From contig SGPL01000316.1 in assembly GCA_004802705.1 (NCBI GenBank), positions 1 through 36,585 of the forward strand: 36,585 bases of DNA, written 5' to 3'. The position numbers and the translations under genes are program-made. Each line of letters opens with the position of its first letter. The stretch's first letter is position 1. Below are positions 22,319 through 31,405 of the stretch, in pieces. The notes beneath the pieces are model-generated. The model had not been told where the DNA came from, made no database searches, and was given only the letters and a program-made list of their open reading frames with translations. The stretch comes from Bondarzewia mesenterica (lineage: Eukaryota > Basidiomycota > Agaricomycetes > Russulales > Bondarzewiaceae).

Positions 22319-23413
22319 TTGGTCGGCACTGGCTTTCAGGATCTGGCGGGCATCCTCCGAATCACTATTGCGTCTAGTACCCAGCCGCTGGGCTGCGTTC
22401 TGGCCACTACCATCATGCCCAAGCTCCCGAAGGTGACGAACCCATTCACCCCCGTGCGCAAACTCTTCCAAGATGTCTTCAAGCCCTCGGCCATGCTCGG
22501 CAAGCGCCGTCGCCTGCACTCCCGCGGGAGCACCGGGAGCACCAGNATGACGCCCATGAATACCTCCATCCCGCACTCTCCGACAGCGCGCATCCANCCG
22601 TACAGCCTGGCATTGCTCAACGACATCGATGACGCCGTCATCGTCACTGCGCTCGAGTCCGTTCCCTTCTGCTGCCACGCCGACCTCGTGACCATGACTC
22701 GTGCGCAGCTCCTCGCCGTCGCACAGACATTCAACTCGCGGCTCCCCGCCGCGCTCCAGATCGACCTTGATTCCTCCCGCCCGGATGAAGAAATTCGCGG
22801 TGCCATCGAGCTTCTCGTCGGGCTCCGCCATGGCCATGTCATGAAACGTGAGTTCACGATGGCACCTCCGCCGACCCCCTCTTCCGCCGTGCCGCGCAGT
22901 CGGACCTGTTCGTCCTATGTCTCCCTCGGTACCCCACTTCACCCGGTTCTTGAAGAGCTAGACGAGGATCCTGCTCCCGCCCCAGTCAAACGGCGTCGTA
23001 TCGTCTCAGAAACTGCGCTTGCTCTCGCTCCCGCACCCACTCCTCGCATGACCTTCACCGAACCCGACTCACCGACCCCCAAGCGCGCAGCACGCTCGAA
23101 AAGCCTGATGCTCTCCGAAAGCAGCACCGTACCGGAATCCATCAGTACTTCTGGCCCGCTCCATTCCGCAGACCTCGCGAACATCTTCCCGCCCCGCCGA
23201 CGCTATCGTCCCAAGACCAGCGGGCCCATGCAGATGTCGACGCCCAAGCGCCGTCTCGCGACATTCCCATCTCGGCGCTCCCTTCCCCTTGGAACCTCTG
23301 ACATCGCGCACGTCAGGGAAGTTGAGGTCGACGAGAATGAGCTGACTTTTGGAATCGACGGGATGACTATGGCGGTCGAAACCTCTGGATCCGACATGGA
23401 TACGAGCGAATGA
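22319..23413 (+). CDS. Hypothetical basic, mostly disordered protein with a short helical domain
   Basis: Single-exon frame of 364 codons; not a family I recognise. Two starts are possible. The second, the ATG at 22415 (MPKLPKVTNPFTPVRKLFQD), looks more like a true N-terminus because the first 32 residues are unremarkable; the first would give the longest product. The part that looks folded is LNDIDDAVIVTALESVPF through TRAQLLAVAQTFNSRLPAALQIDLDSSRPDEEIRGAIELL (~22615-22830), probably helical. The rest is rich in Ser, Pro and Arg, with basic clusters KRRR and SPTPKRAARSK resembling nuclear localisation signals. This suggests a nuclear regulatory or cell-cycle-regulated protein, which is inference. 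Two N bases (22546 and 22597) leave two residues unknown. It is GC-rich and produces long antisense shadow frames. Confidence 0.75.
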   Translation: MVGTGFQDLAGILRITIASSTQPLGCVLATTIMPKLPKVTNPFTPVRKLFQDVFKPSAMLGKRRRLHSRGSTGSTXMTPMNTSIPHSPTARIXPYSLALLNDIDDAVIVTALESVPFCCHADLVTMTRAQLLAVAQTFNSRLPAALQIDLDSSRPDEEIRGAIELLVGLRHGHVMKREFTMAPPPTPSSAVPRSRTCSSYVSLGTPLHPVLEELDEDPAPAPVKRRRIVSETALALAPAPTPRMTFTEPDSPTPKRAARSKSLMLSESSTVPESISTSGPLHSADLANIFPPRRRYRPKTSGPMQMSTPKRRLATFPSRRSLPLGTSDIAHVREVEVDENELTFGIDGMTMAVETSGSDMDTSE

Positions 23414-23946
23414 ATCTGCGTGGTGGATCGTGTACTTTTGCCTGGGATCTCTCTGCCGCTTGCACGAGTTTGAGCCTTCTATCTTTCAGTCTTCGCGATG
23501 CCGAATGGTGACCAGTCTGATGTTGTCTTCTTATATTCTTGTCAAACCAGTCTACGTATTCTAGCCAGAAACTGTCCTTCATTTATCAATCATCGCATTC
23601 CTTACCTTTCAATCTGCTCGGATAATTCGTCGAAAGTTAGAAGATCGATTTGCTCGCTCTGTTCATGAACATCAGTGGAACGCACCATATGCCATCAAAA
23701 ATTGAACATGCGCAATTGGACTTTGAGAAGCAAACTTGAGAAGAAGAAAAATTCCAGCCGATCAACAAAGCAACTTCAGGTATTATAATATGGACATCGA
23801 TGGGTGGACTACAGAACGATGATTACAGATGAATCCAAAACATACATACAGTACTTCCTAGCAGGCTCTACGTACAACTTCGAATGTACTCCCATCGAAT
23901 TTCTTCCTGGGGATAGACGTGGATGGATATCTGTGCGAGTCTGCAC
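23414..23946. other. Convergent intergenic region before PEX19
   Basis: 533 bp between the plus-strand hypothetical gene and the minus-strand PEX19 stop. AT-rich toward PEX19; holds 3' regions only. No gene recognised. Confidence 0.5.
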
Positions 23947-25158
23947 TCAAGCAATGGTGCAACCCTCGGGCATCTTGGGCAGACCGTCGGGCCCGAGGTC
24001 AAACCCTGGTGGAAGTTCGCCCATAATTTCGCTAGGAGGCGAACCATACGACTGCATCTGTTTTCAAAACAAAACCCAAATACACATCAGTGGCAGTTAT
24101 TTGGGAACCACACAAATGCGGCGCCAGCATGCACGAACCTCAGTCATCAGCGAGACGACCTGCGCGTTCTGCGCAGCATTAGAGTCGCCATACGAGGGGT
24201 CCTCGTAGATTTTGATTATCTTCGATATGCTGACGTGCTGTGCTTCGTACTTCTTCAACTGCTCCGAGCTGAGAGTTGCCTTGTGCTCCTCGAGATACGG
24301 CGGGAACTGATCGCAGAACCCAACATCAGCGTGTCCCGTTCCTAAGGGAAGGGCGGACTGACCTTGTCAGAGAGCTCTTTTAGAGGTTCGTACAATATCT
24401 CTTTGTTCATCAATTGACTCATCATATCATCTAGAAGCCCACCCAGTTCTTCATCCGTCTTACCCTCTCCGAATTGTGCCAGTAGTTTTTCTAGTTCGTC
24501 GGCACCCGGTGTCGACGCGTCTGCCTGTCACCCGCAATCGGACAAATGAGTCAGAGAGACCTAAGACTTTAAGACGCCCCATCTGAACAAGTCTCAATAA
24601 ACGCACCCGCAAATTATCCTCGCTCTCCTTGAGCTTCTGCATCGCTGCCCTAATATTCTTTTGGAACTCATCATCCCCAACTTTACCCTCTGCCTTCTTC
24701 CCCGCTCCCGCATTCGTTCCTGTACTATCGCCAAGCCCCGCCATCGTGCCGTCCATACCTTCGGCAAGCATCTTCTCCCACTCCCGGCGAAACGCCTCCT
24801 CCCGCAGCTTCTCCTCCTCCTCATCCCCCGCCTTCCCCGCTTCCACGCCCGCAGCCCCACCAATTTCGCGCATCAAGCTCTCCATCCCCTGCGCCAGTTC
24901 GCGAGCGAAATCATCCGAGAAGATGTTCGCATCTGTGGGTGCGGGTGGGGCAGTCGAGCTAGACGCCATGGGCGCTGCGGGCGCCGTTGAAGGTTTTGGT
25001 GCTTCAGTCGAAAACTGGTCGAGGACATCTGTGTGTGGGTCATATGTTTGAATGCGGCGGAGATGTCTCAGTGGAAACACGCCTGAACACGAGAACCTAC
25101 CATCAAGATCGTCGACATCCTCGTCGACGCCAGCTTTGGGTGGTTGGGCTGTGGCCAT
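23947..25158 (-). CDS. PEX19: Peroxin PEX19, peroxisomal membrane protein import receptor
   Basis: Cytosolic chaperone and receptor that delivers peroxisomal membrane proteins to PEX3. The ATG at 25158 gives MATAQPPKAGVDEDVDDLDD. An intron then splits the conserved acidic DDLDDVLDQFS motif (GATG joins ATGTCCTCGACC). The middle has ANIFSDDFARELAQGMESLM (PEX3/PEX14-type helix region), AFRREWEKMLAEGM, then DDEFQKNIRAAMQKLKESEDNLR. Later exons supply ELEKLLAQFGEGK, the helical cargo-binding core LLDDMMSQLMNKEILYEPLK-ELSDKFPPYLEEHK, LSSEQLKKYEAQ, and PGFDLGPDGLPKMPEG. The protein ends CTIA, a C-terminal CaaX farnesylation box as expected for PEX19. At least five exons; intact. It lies upstream of NDUFA2 on the same strand, but there is no reason to think they are co-transcribed. 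Confidence 0.95.
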
Positions 25159-25603
25159 TTTTTATCACCTTAGACAGAAGCAGAAAGAATGAAATAGAGA
25201 TTCGATGGGGAGGGAGGGTATTGGTTGTGTTCGAAGTGAGTAGTGGTGTGAAAGCAAAGGTTGCAACCCGAAGTGGACACTTGATCGACTCATTCCGGAA
25301 TCATGTGCTAGATAATTCATCGAGCACCTGGCTACTTCCCTCTGATATTTATGTATATGGGCAGAGCATTCACATAGAATACAATTCATTGCATCTCAGA
25401 GCAAACGTATGTCGCACATAGAAGAAAGGGGTATACCTGGAATGTGCTCACCGGAGGATGCAACGTTCAGTGAGCACCATGTGTGTTTATAATACACGAC
25501 CAGCAGAAGTGCACGGATATGCTTGCGCAAAGGCTCAAAGGCTTCTCGTATGCGTGAGGAAGCGCATCAGCGCATCACGGTTCTATTGAGGACGACGACA
25601 CCC
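25159..25603. other. Intergenic region between PEX19 and NDUFA2
   Basis: 445 bp on the promoter side of PEX19 and the 3' side of NDUFA2 (both minus strand). The small minus-strand frame at 25165-25389 has no features. Nothing else seen. Confidence 0.45.
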
Positions 25604-26062
25604 CTAGCTCAACAACTGGGTAACCCTAGCCTCCACATCTGACGGTGACAAATTGTCCAGCTCGACATGCTTCTCGACACCACGCTCTGAGCACCGGGAT
25701 CGACGCCATGGGGACGCGAGTGAGGTAGGATAGGATACGCTTGTGCATGAGTCTACTCAGTTCGTTATTATCATCGCGAATGAGACGCACCGAACCGCAC
25801 AAATACGCGCGCCGGAGTTCCCCTTGCCTCGCGAATCAGCACAGGCAAATCCGGGTTCTTTTCCTTGATGATGGGGTAGTTCGTCTGGATGAATTGCCTA
25901 GGGACAGTGCAAGACCCCGCACGCGTGAAATCAGACCGTGAGCAAACGCGATGAGATAATGGCAAATTTAACGCACCGTGTTCCCGCAGACGCGGTGCCC
26001 GTCTGTGAGCACAATATCCGGATCTCACGGAGGGCAGGGGACAGTGCTCGAGCGAAAGACAT
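25604..26062 (-). CDS. NDUFA2: NADH:ubiquinone oxidoreductase subunit NDUFA2 (B8, thioredoxin-like)
   Basis: Small accessory subunit of mitochondrial complex I with the L51/S25/CI-B8 thioredoxin-like fold. The ATG at 26062 starts MSFARALSPALREIRILCSQ. Three exons join in frame: ...TASAGTR / QFIQTNYPIIKEKNPDLPVLI-REARGTPARVFVRF / ERGVEKHVELDNLSPSDVEA, ending TQLLS with the stop at 25604. About 90 residues, the normal length for the family, and the conserved NP(D)LPILIRE and FGxE/FERG segments are present. No separate targeting sequence is visible, as is usual for this subunit. It starts divergently from the aldo/keto reductase about 500 bp away. Confidence 0.95.
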
Positions 26063-26187
26063 GGCGGTGGGTTCCTGTTCGAAGATATCCTTGGGCTGAA
26101 GAGTCAAATAACGAGACTTCCCTAATCCAAGTCCAAAAAAGGACTTGATAAGCTGGGTATGCCACTTATCAAATAATTGCAGCCTTT

Positions 26188-26520
26188 TCACACACGGAAC
26201 TTATCATAATCCGCGCGACCTTCAAGTTGTATCCACATTCCAAGGTGGTATCGGACGTTCGTGTATGGCCGCTCATCCTGCTTATTCACGTACATAGCTT
26301 GCTCCCAGCCCAACTCAAAAATACACTTTTCAGACGAGGATTGAATGAGCATGATCCAATCGCTATGGATGACCGGATTGAGCGGACCGGCAGATTCATG
26401 GGTCAACCATCGCTCGGGACTCGTGCTTGCGTTCATAATAGCTCTAAAATAAGTACAGGAACCTTCCCATCGATTCGTGCAATGTAAGCATCTGGTCTGA
26501 TACGCATCTCTCTCACTGTT
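26188..26520 (-). CDS. Possible small gene of unknown function in a divergent promoter region
   Basis: An open minus-strand frame with several ATGs (26520 or 26631) ends at 26188. Its composition looks protein-like rather than random: SPERWLTHESAGPLNPVIHS, then DWIMLIQSSSEKCIFELGWE, then QDERPYTNVRYHLGMWIQLE. It carries CLHC near the N-terminus. I do not recognise it. It lies between NDUFA2 and the aldo/keto reductase, and its longest version overlaps the reductase first exon in antisense. It could be a real short gene, a gene fragment or chance. Confidence 0.3.
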   Translation of the reverse strand, partial: NSERDAYQTRCLHCTNRWEGSCTYFRAIMNASTSPERWLTHESAGPLNPVIHSDWIMLIQSSSEKCIFELGWEQAMYVNKQDERPYTNVRYHLGMWIQLEGRADYDKFRV

Positions 26521-26560
26521 CATGACCTTAGGAGAGCAGAGGTATCTCGTCACTTTAACG

Positions 26561-28415
26561 ATGACCACTGCTGCCGAACTTGTGCCCTCTTTCAAGCTGA
26601 ATGACGGCACTACGATACCGTCGATTGGCATGGGGTGTGTCTTCGTGAAGCGTTGGTGTCTAAAACTCGAAAAACTAGACCTGTGTATTTTTTTCTCACA
26701 GGTGTTGGATGGGTATGCCAGGCGGAGGGGAACGAGTTAGGGAGATGTGCAGGAAGGCGCTAGCGGTTCGTTGCACGTTACTGTTCATTGGCCGTCCGTC
26801 TCCTGATGTCAGTTGCTGTTTTTTTATCTATCTATCGAACTGAAGGTGGGATATCACCACTTTGATACGGTAAGTCGGTTGAATGCTCTTCCAAATGCAA
26901 AGTAATTCACGGTCTTGTTCATCTTTGGAGGCTTCTGGATATGGTGCGTCAGCACGCAACTGATTATTCTCTTTGCTAAAAATATCATGAATTGTGAAAT
27001 TTCTTGGTCCCTGTCGTGGAATTGATCAGCCAACGAAGAACAAGTTGGTGCCGCGATTGCTGAATTTGGCATCCCGAGGGAACAGGTGTACATCACCACA
27101 AAGTTAGGGTATGTTTAGGCTCATTATGATTCAGTTCGCGTGAAAATACCGGTCGGGCAATATTGCCATGCCAATTCGACCCAGTGTCGTTGCTGAGTGA
27201 CTAGTAGGTCGTGATTAACCTGCAACAATTGGGGGGTCAGTAGGGTCAGTCTATATGTCCCATCATGACGGTACTGACCTTCTACTAACCCGACTGGTTA
27301 TTAACTGGGTCGATAACAGCACTGCAAGGGACCCAACTTGGCTTCTCTTCCTTCTCTGCTCCTGCCCTAGCATGCGATGTGTTCTCATTCCGATCATTCC
27401 TTTTTTTTTTACAATTTGACAGAAATGGAGATCATCATCACGTGAAAGAGGCATTCGAACAGTCCCTCGCTAAACTAGGATGCAGTTATATCGACCTTTA
27501 TCTCATGCATTGGCCCCAGGCTGTGAACGAACAAGGTGCGTCTTTTCGTGATATATCTCCCTTCATGGCTTTGCTAGTGTAGCTGGTATGAGCTCGATAG
27601 AGATAACACACAATTAATTCTTCACCGTGCAGGTGTCACGCTTCAACCAGACGAACACCCAACTGTTATCGACACTTGGAAGGAGATGGAGAAATTAGTG
27701 GACACTGGTGGGTTTCCCACCGCTCCATCATCGATTTCACTGTTTTCTCATCATTCACAGGAAAAGTGAAATCCATCGGTGTGTCCAACTTCTCCATCAA
27801 AATCCTCAGTCAGCTCCTTCCGCACTGCAAGATCATCCCTGCGATCAACCAAGTCGAAATGCACCCTTGCCTGCCACAGACGGGATTGAAATCTTTTTGC
27901 GAGGAACGAGGCATATTGTTGACGGCATATTCACCACTCGGTGCGTGTACCTTACGTCAAATTTTAAAGACGACGCCGGGGAACCAACGACCATGTTGCA
28001 GGACGGCCGCCTGTGACAACCAATACGGCAACAACTATCCCGATTTTGTTGGCGGAGCCTGCCTTGCTCACGATTGCCGAGAAACACAGCGTTGCCCCAG
28101 CGCAGGTCCTTGTCAACTGGGCCGTTCAGAGGCACACGATCGTCGTTCCCAAAAGTGAAGACGAGGGTCGTATGAAGGCCAACATCACTGTACGTACCTG
28201 ATTTCTTCATAGATGCTCTGAGTGACTGGAGGTTGAATAACCACTTTTAGCTTGTGAAATTGGACGATGAGGACATGAACGCCCTCGATACTTTGCACGA
28301 GAGACCAGAGATGCATCGCTCGCTGCTGTCATACCATGGAACGGGAGGCGTCGTGTTCGGGTGGACATATGAGAGTATGGGATGGGATATGAAACCTGGT
28401 GGGATCGTTGCGTGA
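26561..28415 (+). CDS. Aldo/keto reductase (AKR superfamily, NADPH-dependent)
   Basis: Cytosolic TIM-barrel reductase of carbonyl compounds. Ten exons keep frame: 26561-26634, 26702-26765, 26846-26869, 26931-26943, 27030-27108, 27423-27535, 27633-27707, 27761-27940, 28002-28189 and 28251-28415, giving 324 residues, the family norm. The catalytic tetrad is complete: Asp in GYHHFDT, Tyr in ASGYANE (the Tyr codon lies in a 13-nt micro-exon), Lys in VYITTKLG and His in DLYLMHWP. Other AKR signatures are KVKSIGVSNFS, AINQVEMHP and the cofactor-binding VPKSEDEGRMKANI. Near the start, WMGMPGGGERVREMCRKAL resembles a fungal AKR subgroup acting on small aldehydes or ketones; the substrate cannot be told. 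The C-terminus extends to KPGGIVA. The gene looks intact only if the micro-exon is recognised. Confidence 0.93.
26931..26943 (+). other. 13-nt micro-exon of the aldo/keto reductase gene
   Basis: Flanked by an AG acceptor (ATCTTTGGAG) and a GTGCGT donor. It joins GATACG (Asp-Thr, end of exon 3) to CCAACGAA (exon 5), producing D-T-A-S-G-Y-A-N-E, the family DTAxxYxNE motif. Without it the catalytic tyrosine is missing and the frame is lost. Confidence 0.85.
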
Positions 28416-29092
28416 TCCGCGTTTGTTACATCGGTGCTGGCGATAATAAGTGTGCAGCGGATTGAGGCCTGCCGCGTTCCAAAAAGGCTGAGGGACAGCA
28501 TCGTGAGTGTCACAGTATTTTATCGAGCAAATACTACAGCATGTACGTATTCTGTTTGAACCTGCTTGTGTGTTTCAGCGCGTCTCAGACCTTCTAGTGC
28601 CACAAACGACCGTCCATTTGTTGCTTTGGCTCCCATGTCGGCGGTTTCGTTTCGCAAGCCCCTCACATATTGTGTTCTTAGATGGCGTCTACAGATCCAC
28701 TCACTCCCGCCCCAGACTCAGAAGCACCCAGCTGCGGACCCGCGACTAGGAAATAATGGTGTTGAAATCCGTACCTACATGACAGGAAAGTTCCATCACG
28801 TGACTCACGCGTTCCGATCCGTTCGCCCTAGCAGAACGCGATGACGCTGTAGGTGTCAACCCTTTCCCGCTGTATAAATACCTAGTACCCTCCGTACTAC
28901 TTCCCTCAGTCGTTTCTCCACTACTCTATGTACGACTGAGGTACGCTAGCTACTGTTTTTCCCTTATTTTTACTATCACTCACACGCCTACTACTTACCA
29001 GATAAGGGACTCAAATAGGTGTGTACAGTTGTTTCTCCACTACTCTACGACTGAGATAAGGGACTCGAATAGCGACGTATAAATTCCAACAA
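28416..29092. promoter_or_regulatory. Intergenic region with TATA-like box and paired direct repeats
   Basis: 677 bp upstream of the F-box-like gene. A TATAAATA box lies at 28873-28880. Two kinds of direct repeat follow: GTTTCTCCACTACTCTA...ACGACTGAG at 28912-28940 and 29031-29055, and GATAAGGGACTC(A/G)AATAG at 29001-29018 and 29055-29072. Together they look like an imperfect tandem duplication of part of the leader or promoter. Transcription start use is inferred. Confidence 0.45.
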
Positions 29093-30714
29093 ATGGTGGA
29101 GCAGCAACAGCATTTGAGGTGAGTATCAATTTGAATGAGAACATTGACGTTGTTGAGAATGCTTAGAAATGCACACAGGGTCGTTTCCACGTCGCGATCT
29201 GGTGCTTGCACATCGGAGACTAGTGACCTTGAACATTCGGTGAAGGAGCTGCGCTCGGAGATCAAACAATCAGAAGATCGACCCCAGGTTCAGAGCTCAT
29301 GGGATACCGAGCTGAACGTGAGTATGATGTGTTCATCTATCGAACTGATTCAAACGAACGTTGCTGAGGAATATCTTCAGAATAAGGAACCTCCCTTCGA
29401 GCAGCCTCCTATGGAGATTTTACTCTGCATCTTCGAGCTTGCCGCCGGTTCGCCTCCAAGGCATCACTCAGATTACTTATTCAAGACATGGCAGGACGGG
29501 CTACACACGAAGCTGTCTATAATTCAGACGTGCAAGCTATGGAAGTACGTGGGATCTGGGATCTTGTACGACGACATTGCCTTTCGTACGGTCTCACAGA
29601 TTCCCCTATTCTATCGCACTCTGGTGGAATCGACCAATCACATCCCCCAACTGGTCAAAAGGATCCACCTTAATTGTGTCGTCCACCCCCATCATCTTTC
29701 CCCCCATGCCAATGTTGTCAATGAGTACATGCACTCTATCCTTGGCCTCTGTCGCAACCTTCAATATTTCGACATCTATGACACAGTACGATCAGCAAAC
29801 TTGCGGGCTATTGCATTGGAAGCGTCGCCCCAGTGCGTCACCTTGGTCTTCAAACGAACAGCCTCTACATTCCGTTTGATTTTGCCTTATTGAACAGTTT
29901 TCGAAACTTGACATCGTTGGTACTGGGTCCCTGTGTCGATGCAACCTTTAAAGTGCCCGACTTATCTCTTCCAGGCCTTCGCACATTCCAGTGCTCCAGA
30001 TTGTTCCTTATTCATTCGACACACTGGTCATTCCCAAGACTGGAAAATTGGACACTACTGATTCTCTCAGACCAGAAGATATCTCGATCTGATCTTCTTT
30101 CACGCTCAGTCATCAAATTCCTCGAGATGAGTGGTGCAATGCTACGTTTTCTCCATTTTTATGGCGAATGGGAGCGTCAGTGTATGTGGGATTTTTCTAA
30201 CGATGATCCGCAAAAAGTGTGGAAGTCGGTTCTCGATGAACTGCCTATTTTATGTCCCTTCCTTCGACACCTCGTAACCTTCCCTATGCCTCCATCGAAT
30301 TTCTCCGGACACCCCGCTCTCAACTGGATTGATATGTGGGATTCTTCATTCACTAGTGACGTTGCTGAAGAGGTTCGGGAGTCAATGTGCGACACGCAAG
30401 GGTTCCCTCAGCTACGAATTGTTCGCAGGCTGGATGTGGCTTTGAGCCTGTACATTGATTTGCCCACGATGATACCGCCCGATGTTTCGTTCTTTAACGG
30501 CGCTTCAACCGTTATTTGGCGACTCCCTGGCATGGATGTGGCTCAAACGAAACAGTCTGTTATGCGGCTGAATTTGAAGCCAGATTACTTCGACGACGAC
30601 TTGGACAGCGTCGACGATCCGGATGAAGATTCGTCAGAGTGGAGCAGTAGCGAAGAGGAGGGTTGGGGTATGTCTGACGGTGAGAGAACATCTCGTCACA
30701 AAGACTGTCGCTGA
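29093..30714 (+). pseudogene. F-box-like protein with a single frameshift
   Basis: Member of the large Agaricomycete F-box-like families thought to recruit substrates to SCF ubiquitin ligases. The first exon (29093-29118, MVEQQQHLR) joins 29179 (VVSTSRSGA) by a 60-nt intron. An N-terminal coiled stretch is followed by an F-box-like segment PPMEILLCIFELA and TCKLWKYVGSGILYDDIAF. Leucine-rich-repeat-like sequence comes next: LVKRIHLNC, LCRNLQYFDIYD, NLRAIALEAS. Frame is lost by one base near 29828-29836. The sequence resumes in the next frame as VRHLGLQTNSLYIPF and NLTSLVLGPC, to an acidic tail (DDDLDSVDDPDEDSSE) ending at 30714. No intron of suitable length explains the shift. It is either a recent inactivation or a sequencing error. 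Confidence 0.75.
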
Positions 30715-31405
30715 TATCGAGTGAACCATCATAACCAGTCGAGGGCCATGAGACTGAAATGAAGATACAGCGCTCAATCGAAAGTCTCATACAATATGAA
30801 GGCAAGGAAGAATGAGTGCGCCGGCTTTCTCTTACTGAAGTCCCAGATTTCTGATTTCTTTTGCGTATCAAGGAATGATTTCGACTTTTGGATAGCGCCA
30901 GTCATTGTATCACAAAGGTTTTGCATAGATAACAGAAATTAACGAACATGTTCCCGTCGTCCTTTCAAAAGCACGATCGTGTGACCAACTTACAGCTCCT
31001 AGTCCCAGCAGAAGGCCGCTCAAGTTCCCTCCGGATAATGAGGTGCTGCGACATATGGTCAGGGCTTAAGTACCACTGCTAACAATTCTGTTATCATATG
31101 AAATCAGAATGGATTCGATGCTTGATTCAGCATTCCTCCCGTATCATAAATCATGGTCATCTCCGGTATAGCGGCCGGCTACGACTACATACCTTGCATC
31201 CGAGGCCCGAGGCGATATGGCTGAAGAAGCAGACTGTAGACAGAAGCTGAAACTTGAAGCTCTCATGATGATTACAACAAAAACACAGTAACCTGAGCGC
31301 CAACTTATTCAACAGAACGTCCAGCCCCAGACTGGCCACACAGTCCTATAGATATTCTATTCATGACATTCTTGAAGATGTTGAACTCCGAGTCGACCGA
31401 TGCAG
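30715..31405. other. Convergent 3' intergenic region
   Basis: About 690 bp between the F-box-like gene (plus) and the GMC oxidoreductase stop (minus). Only short frames without family features. Nothing else recognised. Confidence 0.45.

Noticed and set aside
22310..22942. 210-codon minus-strand frame
   Set aside because: Exact antisense of the GC-rich plus-strand hypothetical gene. Its composition is dominated by Gly/Arg/Ala, with no independent features.
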